Notes under the pieces: generated by a model | The model's database searches: none | Seen by the model: only the letters and a program-made list of their open reading frames with translations | Told to the model about the DNA's origin: nothing | Part shown: positions 16,051-24,394 of the stretch, piece after piece | How the letters are laid out: every line of letters starts with the position of its first letter | Numbering within the stretch: the first letter of the stretch is position 1 | DNA from: an uncultured Acetatifactor sp. | Lineage (GTDB): Bacteria > Bacillota > Clostridia > Lachnospirales > Lachnospiraceae | Direction: 5' to 3' | DNA: 49,416 bases | Assembly: GCA_910585665.1 (NCBI GenBank) | Contig: CAJUFI010000025.1 | Coordinates: 6,502-55,917 of the forward strand | Program-made: the position numbers and the translations under genes

Positions 16051-16992
16051 ATGAGCGAATTGTTTAAAGTATCATCCAATCCGCATATTCGTTCCAAAGT
16101 GTCCACCAACGGACTGATGATGGCGGTCGTCCTGGCGCTGATGCCTGCCGCCGGCTTTGGAATCTATAATTTCGGCCCGAGGGCCCTGGCTGTCATTGTG
16201 GTGACCATTGGCAGCACGATTCTGACGGAATATTTTTTCGGACTCTATAAGAAGAAACTGACGATTACAGACTTGTCTGCGGTAGTGACAGGCCTTCTGC
16301 TGGCCCTGAACCTGCCGGTGTCAATCCCGCTGTGGATGGCGGCGCTGGGCGGCGTCTTCGCGATTCTGGTGGTGAAGATGCTCTTCGGCGGTCTGGGGCA
16401 GAATTTCATGAACCCGGCGCTGGCGGCCAGGTGCTTTCTGTTGATCTCCTTCCCCACGGCCATGACCGCCTTCGACTGCGATGCTTATACCGGGGCCACG
16501 CCTCTGGCGGCCCTGAAGGCCGGGGAGCAGGTGAACGTGCTGGACATGGTGATTGGGCGCACTGCCGGGACCATCGGTGAGACTTCCCTGATTGCCATCC
16601 TGATCGGCGCCTGTGTCCTGATTCTGCTGGGGGTCATCGACCTGCGGATTCCGGGCAGCTACATAGTGACTTTTCTGCTTTTCGTGGGGATTTTCGGCGG
16701 GCACGGGTTCCACCCGGCGTATCTGGCGGCGCAGCTTTCCGGCGGCGGCCTGATGCTGGGGGCTTTCTTCATGGCCACGGACTATGTGACCAGGCCCATC
16801 ACCATAAAGGGGCAGTATGTGTTCGGCATTTTCCTGGGGCTGATGACGGGAATCTTCCGTGTCTTCGGGCCAGGCGCGGAAGGGGTCTCCTATGCGATCA
16901 TCCTGGGAAACCTTCTGGTGCCCCTGATTGAGAAATATACGAAGCCGACTGCTTTCGGATACCGGAAAGGAGGAAAGGGCCGTGAAAAATAA
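16051..16992 (+). CDS. rnfD: Rnf complex subunit D
   Basis: A 313-residue integral membrane subunit with about nine hydrophobic segments, carrying covalently bound FMN in the family. The flavin site motif is the segment YTGATPLAALKAG (Thr in TGAT, about residues 148-152). Characteristic stretches include NPHIRSKVSTNGLMM near the N-terminus and GGHGFHPAYLAAQLSGG. It forms part of the ion-conducting membrane arm with RnfA and RnfE. GGAGA precedes the ATG. The last codons overlap the GTG start of rnfG by 11 bp, implying translational coupling. Confidence 0.94.
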   Translation: MSELFKVSSNPHIRSKVSTNGLMMAVVLALMPAAGFGIYNFGPRALAVIVVTIGSTILTEYFFGLYKKKLTITDLSAVVTGLLLALNLPVSIPLWMAALGGVFAILVVKMLFGGLGQNFMNPALAARCFLLISFPTAMTAFDCDAYTGATPLAALKAGEQVNVLDMVIGRTAGTIGETSLIAILIGACVLILLGVIDLRIPGSYIVTFLLFVGIFGGHGFHPAYLAAQLSGGGLMLGAFFMATDYVTRPITIKGQYVFGIFLGLMTGIFRVFGPGAEGVSYAIILGNLLVPLIEKYTKPTAFGYRKGGKGREK

Positions 16993-17605
16993 GAGCGATA
17001 TCAGCGTGATGTTCAGGGAGGCGGGGATTCTGTTCGCCATTACCCTGATCGCGGGGCTGCTGTTGGGCGTGGTCAATGAGCTGACCAAAGAACCAATCCG
17101 CATCCAGCAGGAGAAGGCGAAACAGGAGGCCTGCAGAGCCGTGTTCCAGGCGGCAGAGTCCTTTGAAGAGCTGGAGTACGAGCCGGACGAGGCGCTGGCT
17201 CAGGAACTTTCCGCATCCGGGGTAAAGCTGGGGAGCGTCTACAGGGCTGTAGGCAGTGACGGCAGCCAGCTGGGAATCGTGGTGGAATCCACTTCCACCC
17301 AGGGGTACGGAGGAAATATCACGCTGTATGTGGGCGTGGCCAATGACGGGACACTGAACGACATTTCCATCCTGGAGATATCGGAGACGGCAGGGCTGGG
17401 GATGAAGGCTCCGGACGTGCTGGCGCCTCAGTTCCATGACAAAAAGGTGGACAGCTTTGTATACACCAAGTCCGGGGCGGCTGCCGACAACGAGATTGAC
17501 GCCATTGCCGGGGCCACCATCACCACCAGCGCTGTCACCAACGCGGTGAACGGCGGGCTGAAAGCGGCGCAGGCTTTGACGGAGGGAGGTGCTGGCAATG
17601 AATAA
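16982..17605 (+). CDS. rnfG: Rnf complex subunit G
   Basis: A 207-residue subunit with one N-terminal membrane anchor (FREAGILFAITLIAGLLLGVV) and an extracytoplasmic FMN-binding domain. The flavinylation site is AGATITTSAVTNAV, with Thr179 as the expected FMN acceptor; the residue before GAT is Ala where the ApbE target consensus usually has Ser or Thr. GLGMKAPDV is the conserved FMN-contact region. The GTG at 16982 is used because AAAGGAGG is nine or so bases upstream. It overlaps both rnfD and rnfE. Attachment needs an ApbE flavin transferase, not seen here. Confidence 0.92.
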   Translation: MKNKSDISVMFREAGILFAITLIAGLLLGVVNELTKEPIRIQQEKAKQEACRAVFQAAESFEELEYEPDEALAQELSASGVKLGSVYRAVGSDGSQLGIVVESTSTQGYGGNITLYVGVANDGTLNDISILEISETAGLGMKAPDVLAPQFHDKKVDSFVYTKSGAAADNEIDAIAGATITTSAVTNAVNGGLKAAQALTEGGAGNE

Positions 17606-18386
17606 TGCGGGAGAGAGGCTGTATAACGGCCTGGTGAAGGAGAATCCCACTTTTGTGCTGATGCTGGGCATGTGCCCGACGTTGGCCGTGACTACCTCAG
17701 CCATGAACGGTCTGGGGATGGGGCTTACCACCATGGTGGTCCTGACGTTGAGCAATCTGATTATCTCTCTGCTGCGGAACATCATTCCCAGCAGGGTGCG
17801 CATTCCGGCGTTCATCGTGATCATCGCCTCTTTCGTGACGGCGGTGCAGCTGCTGCTGGAGGCGTACATACCCGATTTGAATAAGTCTTTGGGCGTGTAC
17901 ATACCGCTGATCGTGGTGAACTGTATCATCCTGGGGCGGGCGGAGAGCTACGCCTATTCCAATCCGGTGATTCCGTCCATTTTCGACGGGCTGGGCATGG
18001 GGCTGGGATTCACCTTCGCCCTGACCTGCATCGGCGCGGTGAGAGAGCTGCTGGGGGCGGGGGAGCTGTTCGGCTTTGGGCTTCTGCCGGAATCCTTTGA
18101 GCCGATCCGGATCTTCGGCCAGGCACCGGGGGCCTTCTTCGTGCTGGCCGCGCTGGTGGCCCTGCAGAATTACATAAAAAATGCCCGCAAGAAAGCCGGG
18201 AAGAGCTATGAAAAGATTGGATCCGGGTGCAGCGAGGACTGCATGAACTGCTCCGAGAAGAACTGCGCAAAGCGCTTCTATGACGAGAAAGCGCCTCAGC
18301 GGGGCATGAAAGAGATAAAGACGTCGAACAGACAAAAAGAAGACGGGAAAACGGCAAGACCGGATGCGTATGAGGAGGACAGGTAG
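17598..18386 (+). CDS. rnfE: Rnf complex subunit E with cysteine-rich C-terminal tail
   Basis: A 262-residue membrane subunit with six hydrophobic segments; conserved pieces include NPTFVLMLGMCPTLAVT (the Cys expected to help hold the shared RnfA/RnfE iron-sulfur centre), PSRVRIPAFIVIIA and the mid-protein NCIILGRAE. The start at 17598 follows GGGAGG at 17584; it overlaps rnfG by 8 bp. The last about 60 residues form a hydrophilic tail containing four cysteines (Cys211-x3-Cys215-x2-Cys218-x4-Cys223), followed by a charged end. Classical RnfE proteins are about 200-230 residues, so the tail is extra; the Cys spacing could bind metal but is not a standard ferredoxin motif. Confidence 0.92.
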   Translation: MNNAGERLYNGLVKENPTFVLMLGMCPTLAVTTSAMNGLGMGLTTMVVLTLSNLIISLLRNIIPSRVRIPAFIVIIASFVTAVQLLLEAYIPDLNKSLGVYIPLIVVNCIILGRAESYAYSNPVIPSIFDGLGMGLGFTFALTCIGAVRELLGAGELFGFGLLPESFEPIRIFGQAPGAFFVLAALVALQNYIKNARKKAGKSYEKIGSGCSEDCMNCSEKNCAKRFYDEKAPQRGMKEIKTSNRQKEDGKTARPDAYEEDR

Positions 18387-18977
18387 ATGGGTATGGAGAA
18401 TGTGAAAGAATTGCTTGTCATTTTAATCGGATCCTCTCTGGTGAGCAATGTGGTGCTCAGCCAGTTTCTGGGGCTCTGCCCTTTCCTGGGCGTGTCCAGG
18501 AAGACCAATACGGCCGCGGGCATGGGGGCGGCGGTGGTCTTTGTCATCACCCTGGCCAGCGCGGTGGCGGGGGCAATCTACAAGTTCGTGCTGGTCAGGT
18601 TCCAGGTGGAGTATCTGATGACGATCGTGTTCATTCTGGTCATTGCGGCGCTGGTGCAGTTCGTGGAGATGTTTCTGCGCAAGGCGATGCCCTCCCTGTA
18701 TGAGGCGCTGGGCGTATATCTGCCGCTGATCACCACCAACTGCGCGGTGCTGGGCGTGGCCATCACCAATGTGCAGAAGGAGTACGGGATCCTGGCGGGC
18801 ATCGTGAACGGATTCGCCACGGCGGTGGGCTTCACCGTGGCCATCGTGATTCTGGCGGGAATCCGCGAAAAACTGGAGTACAATGACATACCGGAGTCTT
18901 TTCGGGGCATGCCCACGGTGCTGCTGACGGCAGGGCTGATGGCCATTGCCTTCTGCGGATTTTCCGGTCTACTGTAG
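18387..18977 (+). CDS. rnfA: Rnf complex subunit A
   Basis: A 196-residue membrane subunit with six transmembrane segments, paralogous to RnfE and lying beside it in the membrane. Conserved: NVVLSQFLGLCPFLGVS (with the Cys that in the family binds an intramembrane [2Fe-2S] centre) and PLITTNCAVLGVAITN (second Cys). It follows rnfE without a gap; GAGGAGGACAGG is the ribosome site. An alternative ATG two codons later is possible. Confidence 0.94.
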   Translation: MGMENVKELLVILIGSSLVSNVVLSQFLGLCPFLGVSRKTNTAAGMGAAVVFVITLASAVAGAIYKFVLVRFQVEYLMTIVFILVIAALVQFVEMFLRKAMPSLYEALGVYLPLITTNCAVLGVAITNVQKEYGILAGIVNGFATAVGFTVAIVILAGIREKLEYNDIPESFRGMPTVLLTAGLMAIAFCGFSGLL

Positions 18978-18992
18978 AAGGGAGAGGGACGA

Positions 18993-19790
18993 ATGAGTGC
19001 GACAGGTATTTTGACCGCCACGGTCATCGTAGGCGTGGTGGGCATCTTTGTAGGTCTCTTTTTGGGGGTTGCCGGCATCAAGTTCAGAGTGGAGGTAGAC
19101 GAGAAGGAGGAGGCTGTGCTGGCAGCGCTGCCGGGGAACAACTGCGGCGGCTGCGGCTATGCAGGGTGCAGCGGCCTTGCTGCGGCCATCGCCAAGGGGG
19201 AGGCGGCTGTGGACGCGTGCCCTGTGGGCGGGGCCAAGACCGGTGAGGCCATTGCCGCGATCATGGGCGTGGAAGCCGGCGGGTCCCAGCGGAAGGTGGC
19301 TTTCGTGGCATGCATGGGCGACTGCGAGAAGGCGAAAGAGGATTATGAATATTACGGGATTCATGACTGCCGGATGATGGACTTCGTGCCCGGCGGCGGG
19401 CCCAAGACCTGCGGCAGCGGCTGCCTGGGGTTCGGCTCTTGCGTGAAAGCCTGCCCGTTTGACGCCATCCATGTAGTAAACGGGGTGGCGGTGGTGGACA
19501 AGGAAGCCTGCAAGGCCTGCGGCAAGTGCGTGGCGGTCTGTCCCAAGCATCTGATTTCGCTGATCCCCTACGATGCCAAGTATGCGGTGGCGTGCAGTTC
19601 CAGGGACAAGGGACCTGTGACCATGAAGGCCTGCCAGGCAGGCTGCATCGGCTGCGGGCTGTGCGCCAGGAACTGTCCCAGCCAGGCGGTGGCGGTGCAG
19701 GAGTTCCACGCGGCCATCGACCAGGAGAAGTGCACAGGCTGTGGGGCCTGCGCGGAGAAATGTCCTAAGAAATGCATCATAGGCCAGTAG
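18993..19790 (+). CDS. rnfB: Rnf complex subunit B, polyferredoxin
   Basis: A 265-residue subunit that takes electrons from ferredoxin. An N-terminal anchor (about 7-28) precedes the four-Cys Fe-S domain CGGCGYAGCSGLA...DACPVGG. A middle Cys pair region (CMGDCEKAKEDY) follows, then a series of ferredoxin-like motifs: CLGFGSCVKACPF, CKACGKCVAVCPK, CIGCGLCARNCPS and CTGCGACAEKCPK. This is the multi-cluster form usual in clostridial and acetogen Rnf. Ribosome site GAAGGGAGAGG is just upstream. Last gene of the rnf operon; GC-rich imperfect hairpins follow (about 19812-19860) but without a T-run. Confidence 0.95.
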   Translation: MSATGILTATVIVGVVGIFVGLFLGVAGIKFRVEVDEKEEAVLAALPGNNCGGCGYAGCSGLAAAIAKGEAAVDACPVGGAKTGEAIAAIMGVEAGGSQRKVAFVACMGDCEKAKEDYEYYGIHDCRMMDFVPGGGPKTCGSGCLGFGSCVKACPFDAIHVVNGVAVVDKEACKACGKCVAVCPKHLISLIPYDAKYAVACSSRDKGPVTMKACQAGCIGCGLCARNCPSQAVAVQEFHAAIDQEKCTGCGACAEKCPKKCIIGQ

Positions 19791-19923
19791 AAGAGGGAGT
19801 CCCGGCCGGAAATGCCGGGGCAAAAGCCTTCGGCGTAAGGCAGCCCCGGGGCATGAGCGGGACGGGACAGAGAGGCAAAACGGAGATATAGGAAACGGAA
19901 CTGGAGACAGGGAGGTAATAGTT

Positions 19924-21030
19924 ATGAAAATGCCGGACGATTTCGAGGATCATTCAAGTCTGGCCCCCACAGTGGTGATGTCCATTCTGGCGGTGACATT
20001 GTTCGTGGCGGTGATTTTGGTCATGATGCTGTTTCTGAACAGCAAGCCTAAGAGCGGCGCTGCCGGGCAGGGTTCCCAGCGGACGGAAAACGTGCAGGCG
20101 GGTCAGGAGGCGGCGCCCCCGGTAATCATATACCCGGAGACGGACGAGCTTTTGAGCGGGAGTAATCTGCATCCGGACGATTTCGATTTCTGGGATTTGT
20201 ACCCGGAGGAGACGGAGACGCCGGCACCTACGGAGGAACCCCAGGAGGAAGAGGAGGAAGATCCCTCCACGGACGGGAAACATACCCTGGTGCAATACGC
20301 GGACGGGAAGGAGGAATGGGTCCTGATCAGCCCGTATCTGCCCAAGCATGAATATGATTTTACGAAATTGGTATGCCAGTCCGATCTGATGAAATATTAT
20401 GAGAACGGAAAGCAGGTATCCTATGTGGGCGTGGATATCTCCAAGTTCCAGGATTACGTGGATTTCGTGAAGGTGAAGAAGGCGGGGGTGGATTTCGTCA
20501 TGCTCCGTGTGGGGACGAGAGGATACGGCACGGGCCAGCTGATCCTGGATGAATATTTTAATGACAATATCAAGCGGGCCACGGACGCGGGGCTGGAAGT
20601 GGGGGTCTATTTCTTCTCCCAGGCCATCACCAAGGAGGAGGCCATAGAGGAGGCCAACATGGTCATAGAGAGCCTGGGGGATTACCGAATCGGTTACCCG
20701 GTGGCTTTCGACATGGAACTGATTGAGAACGACACCGCCAGGACAGATATCCTGACGAAGGCGGAGAAGACGGAAATCGCCAAGGCTTTCCTGGACACTA
20801 TTGCCGCGGCGGGCTACAAGACCATCATCTACGGCAATAAGGAGTGGCTGATCAAGGAAATCGACATGTCGAAGCTGACGGCGTACGACGTGTGGCTGTC
20901 CCAGGCGGCGGACATCCCAGACTATCCCTATAAGTTCGCCATGTGGCAGTACAGCTTCGAGGGCTTTGTGGACGGCATTACAGGTTATGTGAACATGAAC
21001 ATCAGTTTCGTGAATTATTCGGAAAAATAG
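19924..21030 (+). CDS. Membrane-anchored GH25 lysozyme-like muramidase
   Basis: A 368-residue protein: a short cytoplasmic start, one transmembrane segment (about 18-40), a long acidic Glu/Pro/Thr linker (about 45-125), then a GH25 domain (about 165-365). Catalytic-region residues visible are Asp171 (VGVDISKFQ) and the Asp263-x-Glu265 pair in VAFDMELIE; the MWQYS segment near the end is also typical. GH25 enzymes cleave the beta-1,4 bond after N-acetylmuramic acid. The N-terminal anchor suggests an outward-facing cell wall remodelling enzyme rather than a secreted lysin. AGGGAGGTAATA precedes the ATG. Confidence 0.9.
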   Translation: MKMPDDFEDHSSLAPTVVMSILAVTLFVAVILVMMLFLNSKPKSGAAGQGSQRTENVQAGQEAAPPVIIYPETDELLSGSNLHPDDFDFWDLYPEETETPAPTEEPQEEEEEDPSTDGKHTLVQYADGKEEWVLISPYLPKHEYDFTKLVCQSDLMKYYENGKQVSYVGVDISKFQDYVDFVKVKKAGVDFVMLRVGTRGYGTGQLILDEYFNDNIKRATDAGLEVGVYFFSQAITKEEAIEEANMVIESLGDYRIGYPVAFDMELIENDTARTDILTKAEKTEIAKAFLDTIAAAGYKTIIYGNKEWLIKEIDMSKLTAYDVWLSQAADIPDYPYKFAMWQYSFEGFVDGITGYVNMNISFVNYSEK

Positions 21031-21182
21031 CGGCATGCCGCGTCTTTTCCCGGGATTCGCACAAAATAACGGATCGATAGATCTATTTTCATGAGTTGTC
21101 TCATATATTGATATATCGGACAGGCATTTTGGGCGATAGAAAGGAGCCTTATGGTTCCTTGTTCGGGAAAGGACGGATGCAT

Positions 21183-21857
21183 ATGTATAGGAAGGCATTG
21201 AGTTTTCTGGTGTTGGGAAGTTTCCTGTTCATGGCCTGCTTTTGGTGCGTGAAGGGGATGGACACGGTCCGGCTCAGCTCTGAGCCGGTCATGCTGCTGA
21301 AGCTGGAGCTTTGGGAGCTGGAGGAAAAGGCAAAGGCCATGGCAGCCCAGGAGGAGACCGGGATGAAGCAGGACTCCGGCAGCAAGGAAAAGGGCCTGGG
21401 AATCGTGGATGTGGCGGTGTCCGGTCAGCGGATTGTGGGGTACAGCGTCATGGAGCTTGCGCCCCTTTACAATCTGCCGGACCAGGAGCTGGAGACGCTG
21501 CTTCGGATCGTGGAGGCGGAGGCCGGGAACGAGGACGAGGACGGGAAGCTGCTGGTGGCCAATGTGGTGCTGAACCGGATGAACGACGAGCATTTTCCTG
21601 ACACCGTATCGGAAGTGGTGTTCCAGAGGGAGAAGGGGGTGTCCCAGTTCTCTCCGGTGGCAAACGGCAGCTTTTACCGCGTCAAAATCAGCGACGAGAC
21701 CATCAGCGCCGTGGGCCGGGCCCTGATGGGGGAGGACATCTCCCAGGGGGCGCTGTACTTTGTGGCAAGGAAATATGCGGACGGCAGCAAGCTGAAATGG
21801 TTCGACAATCATCTGACGTATCTGTTCGTGCACGGCGGGCATGAGTTCTTTAAGTGA
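21183..21857 (+). CDS. SleB-type cell wall hydrolase
   Basis: A 224-residue protein with an N-terminal hydrophobic signal/anchor (MYRKALSFLVLGSFLFMACF), a charged linker and a C-terminal Hydrolase_2 domain (about 95-224). The domain shows LLRIVEAEAGNEDEDGKLLVANVVLNR, SEVVFQ and VSQFSPV, as in spore cortex-lytic SleB and CwlJ; Glu in EAEAG is the expected catalytic acid. The ATG at 21183 is preferred to 21177 because AAAGGA is nine bases upstream; the frame extends to 21096 but that part reads as untranslated. The role may be in sporulation, germination or vegetative wall turnover. Confidence 0.86.
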   Translation: MYRKALSFLVLGSFLFMACFWCVKGMDTVRLSSEPVMLLKLELWELEEKAKAMAAQEETGMKQDSGSKEKGLGIVDVAVSGQRIVGYSVMELAPLYNLPDQELETLLRIVEAEAGNEDEDGKLLVANVVLNRMNDEHFPDTVSEVVFQREKGVSQFSPVANGSFYRVKISDETISAVGRALMGEDISQGALYFVARKYADGSKLKWFDNHLTYLFVHGGHEFFK

Positions 21858-21956
21858 CCATGGGACTCGGATGAGAAAAGGCATGTCCGTGCTGCGGAGC
21901 AGGTTTTCGGGGCCGTGAATATATACTCATAAACGGTAACATTTCCAAAGAAAATG

Positions 21957-21962
21957 TATAAT
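21957..21962 (+). promoter_or_regulatory. -10 element for thrC
   Basis: Perfect TATAAT, 20 bp before the preferred thrC start, so the leader would be very short. No good -35 at 16-18 bp (CGGTAA at 21934). Confidence 0.35.
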
Positions 21963-21981
21963 GAAAGGGCAGACAGAAGCA

Positions 21982-23490
21982 ATGGAAATATTGTATAACA
22001 GTACGCGGGGGAACGATATATCGGTGAGGGCATCGCAGGCCATCCTGAAAGGGCTTTCGGAGGATGGCGGGCTGTTCGTGCCGGATCATATCCCGGCGTT
22101 GGAGAAGACTCTGAAGGAGCTGTCGGAGATGGACTATCGCCAGGTAGCGTATGAGGTGATGAGGCTGTTTCTGACGGACTATACGGAGGAGGAGCTGAAA
22201 GACTGCATCGAGCGGGCTTATGACGTGAAATTTGATACGGAGGAAATCGTGCCTCTGAAAAAAGCGGGGGAGGCATACTATCTGGAGCTGTTCCACGGCC
22301 CCACCATCGCTTTCAAGGATATGGCGTTGTCCATCCTACCCCATCTGATGATTACAGCGGCCCGCAAGAATGACGTGAAAAATGAGATTGTCATCCTGAC
22401 CGCCACTTCCGGCGACACCGGCAAGGCGGCATTGGCCGGCTTTGCGGGCGTGGAGGGGACGAGGATTGTAGTGTTCTATCCAAAGGACGGCGTCAGCGTC
22501 ATCCAGGAGAAGCAGATGGTGACCCAGAAAGGGGACAACACGCTGGTAGTGGGCATCCGCGGCAACTTTGACGACGCCCAGAGCGGTGTGAAGCAGATTT
22601 TCGCGGACAGGGAACTGGCTCAGGAGATGGCGGAGAAAGGGTTCCAGTTCTCCTCGGCGAACTCCATCAATATCGGCAGACTGGTACCCCAGATCTGTTA
22701 TTACGTTTATGCCTATGGAAAGCTTCTCAGGGACGGTGAAATCGCGGAGGGCGAGACCGTCAATGTGGCAGTGCCTACCGGCAATTTCGGCAATATCCTT
22801 GCGGCGTTCTATGCAAAGAACATGGGACTGCCCATCGGGAAGCTGATCTGCGCCTCCAACGAAAACAAAGTGCTCTACGATTTCTTCCGGACAGGGGCCT
22901 ATGACAGGAACAGGGAGTTCCGGTTGACCACCTCGCCCTCCATGGACATCCTGATTTCCAGCAATCTGGAGCGGCTGATTTATCGCGCCGCCGGGAATGA
23001 CGCGGACAGGAACCGCGAACTGATGGCGGCGCTTGGGGGCCAGGGAAGATATGAAGTCACGGAGGAGATGAAAGAGGCGCTTTCCGACTTTTACGGGAAT
23101 TATGCCACAGAGGAGGAAACGGCGGCAGAAATCCGCAGGCTTTACGAAGATTACGGATACGTAATCGATACCCATACGGCCGTGGCCTCCGCAGTGTACG
23201 GGAAATATGCCCAGGAGACGGGAGACAAGGCGAAGACAGTCATTGCGTCCACAGCCAGCCCCTATAAGTTCACCAGGAGCGTCATGGATGCCCTGGACAC
23301 TGCCACAGGCCGGGGAGATGAGGCAAAGGAGGACTTCGCGTTGGCGGATGAGCTTTCCGCGCTGTCCGGCGTGAAAGTGCCCCGGGCTGTGGAGGAAATC
23401 CGCACTGCGGCGGTGCTCCATAAAAAGGTGTGCGAGGCCTGGCAGATGAAGGACGCGGTGAAGGAGTTCCTGGGGATTTATACTGCTTAA
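21982..23490 (+). CDS. thrC: Threonine synthase
   Basis: A 502-residue PLP enzyme converting O-phosphohomoserine to threonine. The N-terminus YNSTRGNDISVRASQAILKG and GGLFVPDHIP is typical of the longer (ThrC class II) form. PLP Lys112 is in HGPTIAFKDMAL; the phosphate-binding region TATSGDTGKAALAGF follows. The ATG at 21982 fits family N-termini and has AAAGGG 12 bases upstream; the 21961 ATG lies in the -10 box. No other threonine gene is adjacent. Confidence 0.95.
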   Translation: MEILYNSTRGNDISVRASQAILKGLSEDGGLFVPDHIPALEKTLKELSEMDYRQVAYEVMRLFLTDYTEEELKDCIERAYDVKFDTEEIVPLKKAGEAYYLELFHGPTIAFKDMALSILPHLMITAARKNDVKNEIVILTATSGDTGKAALAGFAGVEGTRIVVFYPKDGVSVIQEKQMVTQKGDNTLVVGIRGNFDDAQSGVKQIFADRELAQEMAEKGFQFSSANSINIGRLVPQICYYVYAYGKLLRDGEIAEGETVNVAVPTGNFGNILAAFYAKNMGLPIGKLICASNENKVLYDFFRTGAYDRNREFRLTTSPSMDILISSNLERLIYRAAGNDADRNRELMAALGGQGRYEVTEEMKEALSDFYGNYATEEETAAEIRRLYEDYGYVIDTHTAVASAVYGKYAQETGDKAKTVIASTASPYKFTRSVMDALDTATGRGDEAKEDFALADELSALSGVKVPRAVEEIRTAAVLHKKVCEAWQMKDAVKEFLGIYTA

Positions 23491-23515
23491 CAGATAAATT
23501 TTCCCAGTAATCTGA

Positions 23516-23577
23516 CTACATAACGCCAGCCCGATACGTTTAACCAGTGCAGTACGGTAAATTCCGGCGTTATGTAG
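23516..23577. repeat. 62-bp palindromic element, short copy
   Basis: Inverted ends CTACATAACGCC (from 23516) and its complement ending at 23577, lying between thrC and the LysM gene. Its right half (CCAGTGCAGTACGGTAAATT followed by CCGGCGTTATG) matches the complement of the left end of the element at 46353-46580 with few differences. So this is a dispersed repeat family with at least two members here. It may act as a bidirectional hairpin. Confidence 0.75.
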
Positions 23578-23599
23578 GATAGCCGGAGGTCAGGAGGAA

Positions 23600-24367
23600 A
23601 TGGTGAAGAAAAGGTGCCTGTTTTTAGGCTGTGCGCTTCTGCTTGGCCTGACGGTCCCCGGCCAGTCCGCTTTGGCGCAGAATCGGCATGGACAGGAGCA
23701 GACGGAAGTGGAAAATCTGCTCAGAGAGTATTATGAGGCGTGTTCAGAGGGGGACTGGGAGCGGGCCGGGACTTTGATTGCCATGGAAAACCCTTATGCG
23801 GAAAAGACATTGGGGAAATGGGCAAAGGAATGCGGCCTGGAGCGGTATGATATCATCCGGACGGACACTTATCATCTTGAGACAGGCGACTGCTGGCTGG
23901 TCTGGGTGGAATACGATTTGGTCGTGGAAGACATGGAGGCCGCCATACCGGGGGCTACGACCTATGTGCTCCGCAAGGGAAAAAACGGATGGGAGGATTG
24001 TTCCGGCCTGGAATCTGCGGAGGATGAAATCGAGCAGGTGGTCTGGACGGACGAGTACATGGACAGGATGCAGGACGTGGACAGACGGTATCTTGAAGTT
24101 CTTGAAAATCATCCTGAACTGGCGGAATGGGCCGGTGCACTGGCGGATTTGCTGAACCGCCGCAGGCTGGAAGAGGCGGAACCGAAGGAGGCTGATGTCC
24201 CGGAGCGCTATATCGTGCAGGGAGGAGACTGTCTGTGGGGCATTGCCGAAGAGAAGCTTGGCAGGGGAGCGGACTGGATAATTCTCTATGAGGAAAACAG
24301 GGATGTCATAGGGGACGATCCGAATCTGATTCTGACAGGGACAGAACTGCGGATTACATATCAATAA
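23600..24367 (+). CDS. Secreted LysM-domain protein
   Basis: A 255-residue protein with a signal peptide (MVKKRCLFLGCALLLGLTV, predicted cleavage near ALA-QN). Residues about 35-150 look like an NTF2/SnoaL-like alpha+beta domain (VENLLREYYEACSEGDWERA, then strands). A charged helical section follows. The C-terminal LysM (about 203-255: YIVQGGDCLWGIAEEKLG to LILTGTELRIT) binds peptidoglycan GlcNAc. CAGGAGGAA gives the ribosome site. The function of the middle domain is unknown; the protein is likely wall-associated. It lies 27 bp upstream of deoC but is unrelated in function. Confidence 0.8.
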   Translation: MVKKRCLFLGCALLLGLTVPGQSALAQNRHGQEQTEVENLLREYYEACSEGDWERAGTLIAMENPYAEKTLGKWAKECGLERYDIIRTDTYHLETGDCWLVWVEYDLVVEDMEAAIPGATTYVLRKGKNGWEDCSGLESAEDEIEQVVWTDEYMDRMQDVDRRYLEVLENHPELAEWAGALADLLNRRRLEEAEPKEADVPERYIVQGGDCLWGIAEEKLGRGADWIILYEENRDVIGDDPNLILTGTELRITYQ

Positions 24368-24394
24368 TACAGGGGTTATTTTTGGAGGAATGAA

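Noticed and set aside
19954..21198. Antisense ORF of 414 codons opposite the GH25 gene
   Set aside because: GH25 catalytic motifs are on the plus strand; the antisense product looks like a shadow translation.
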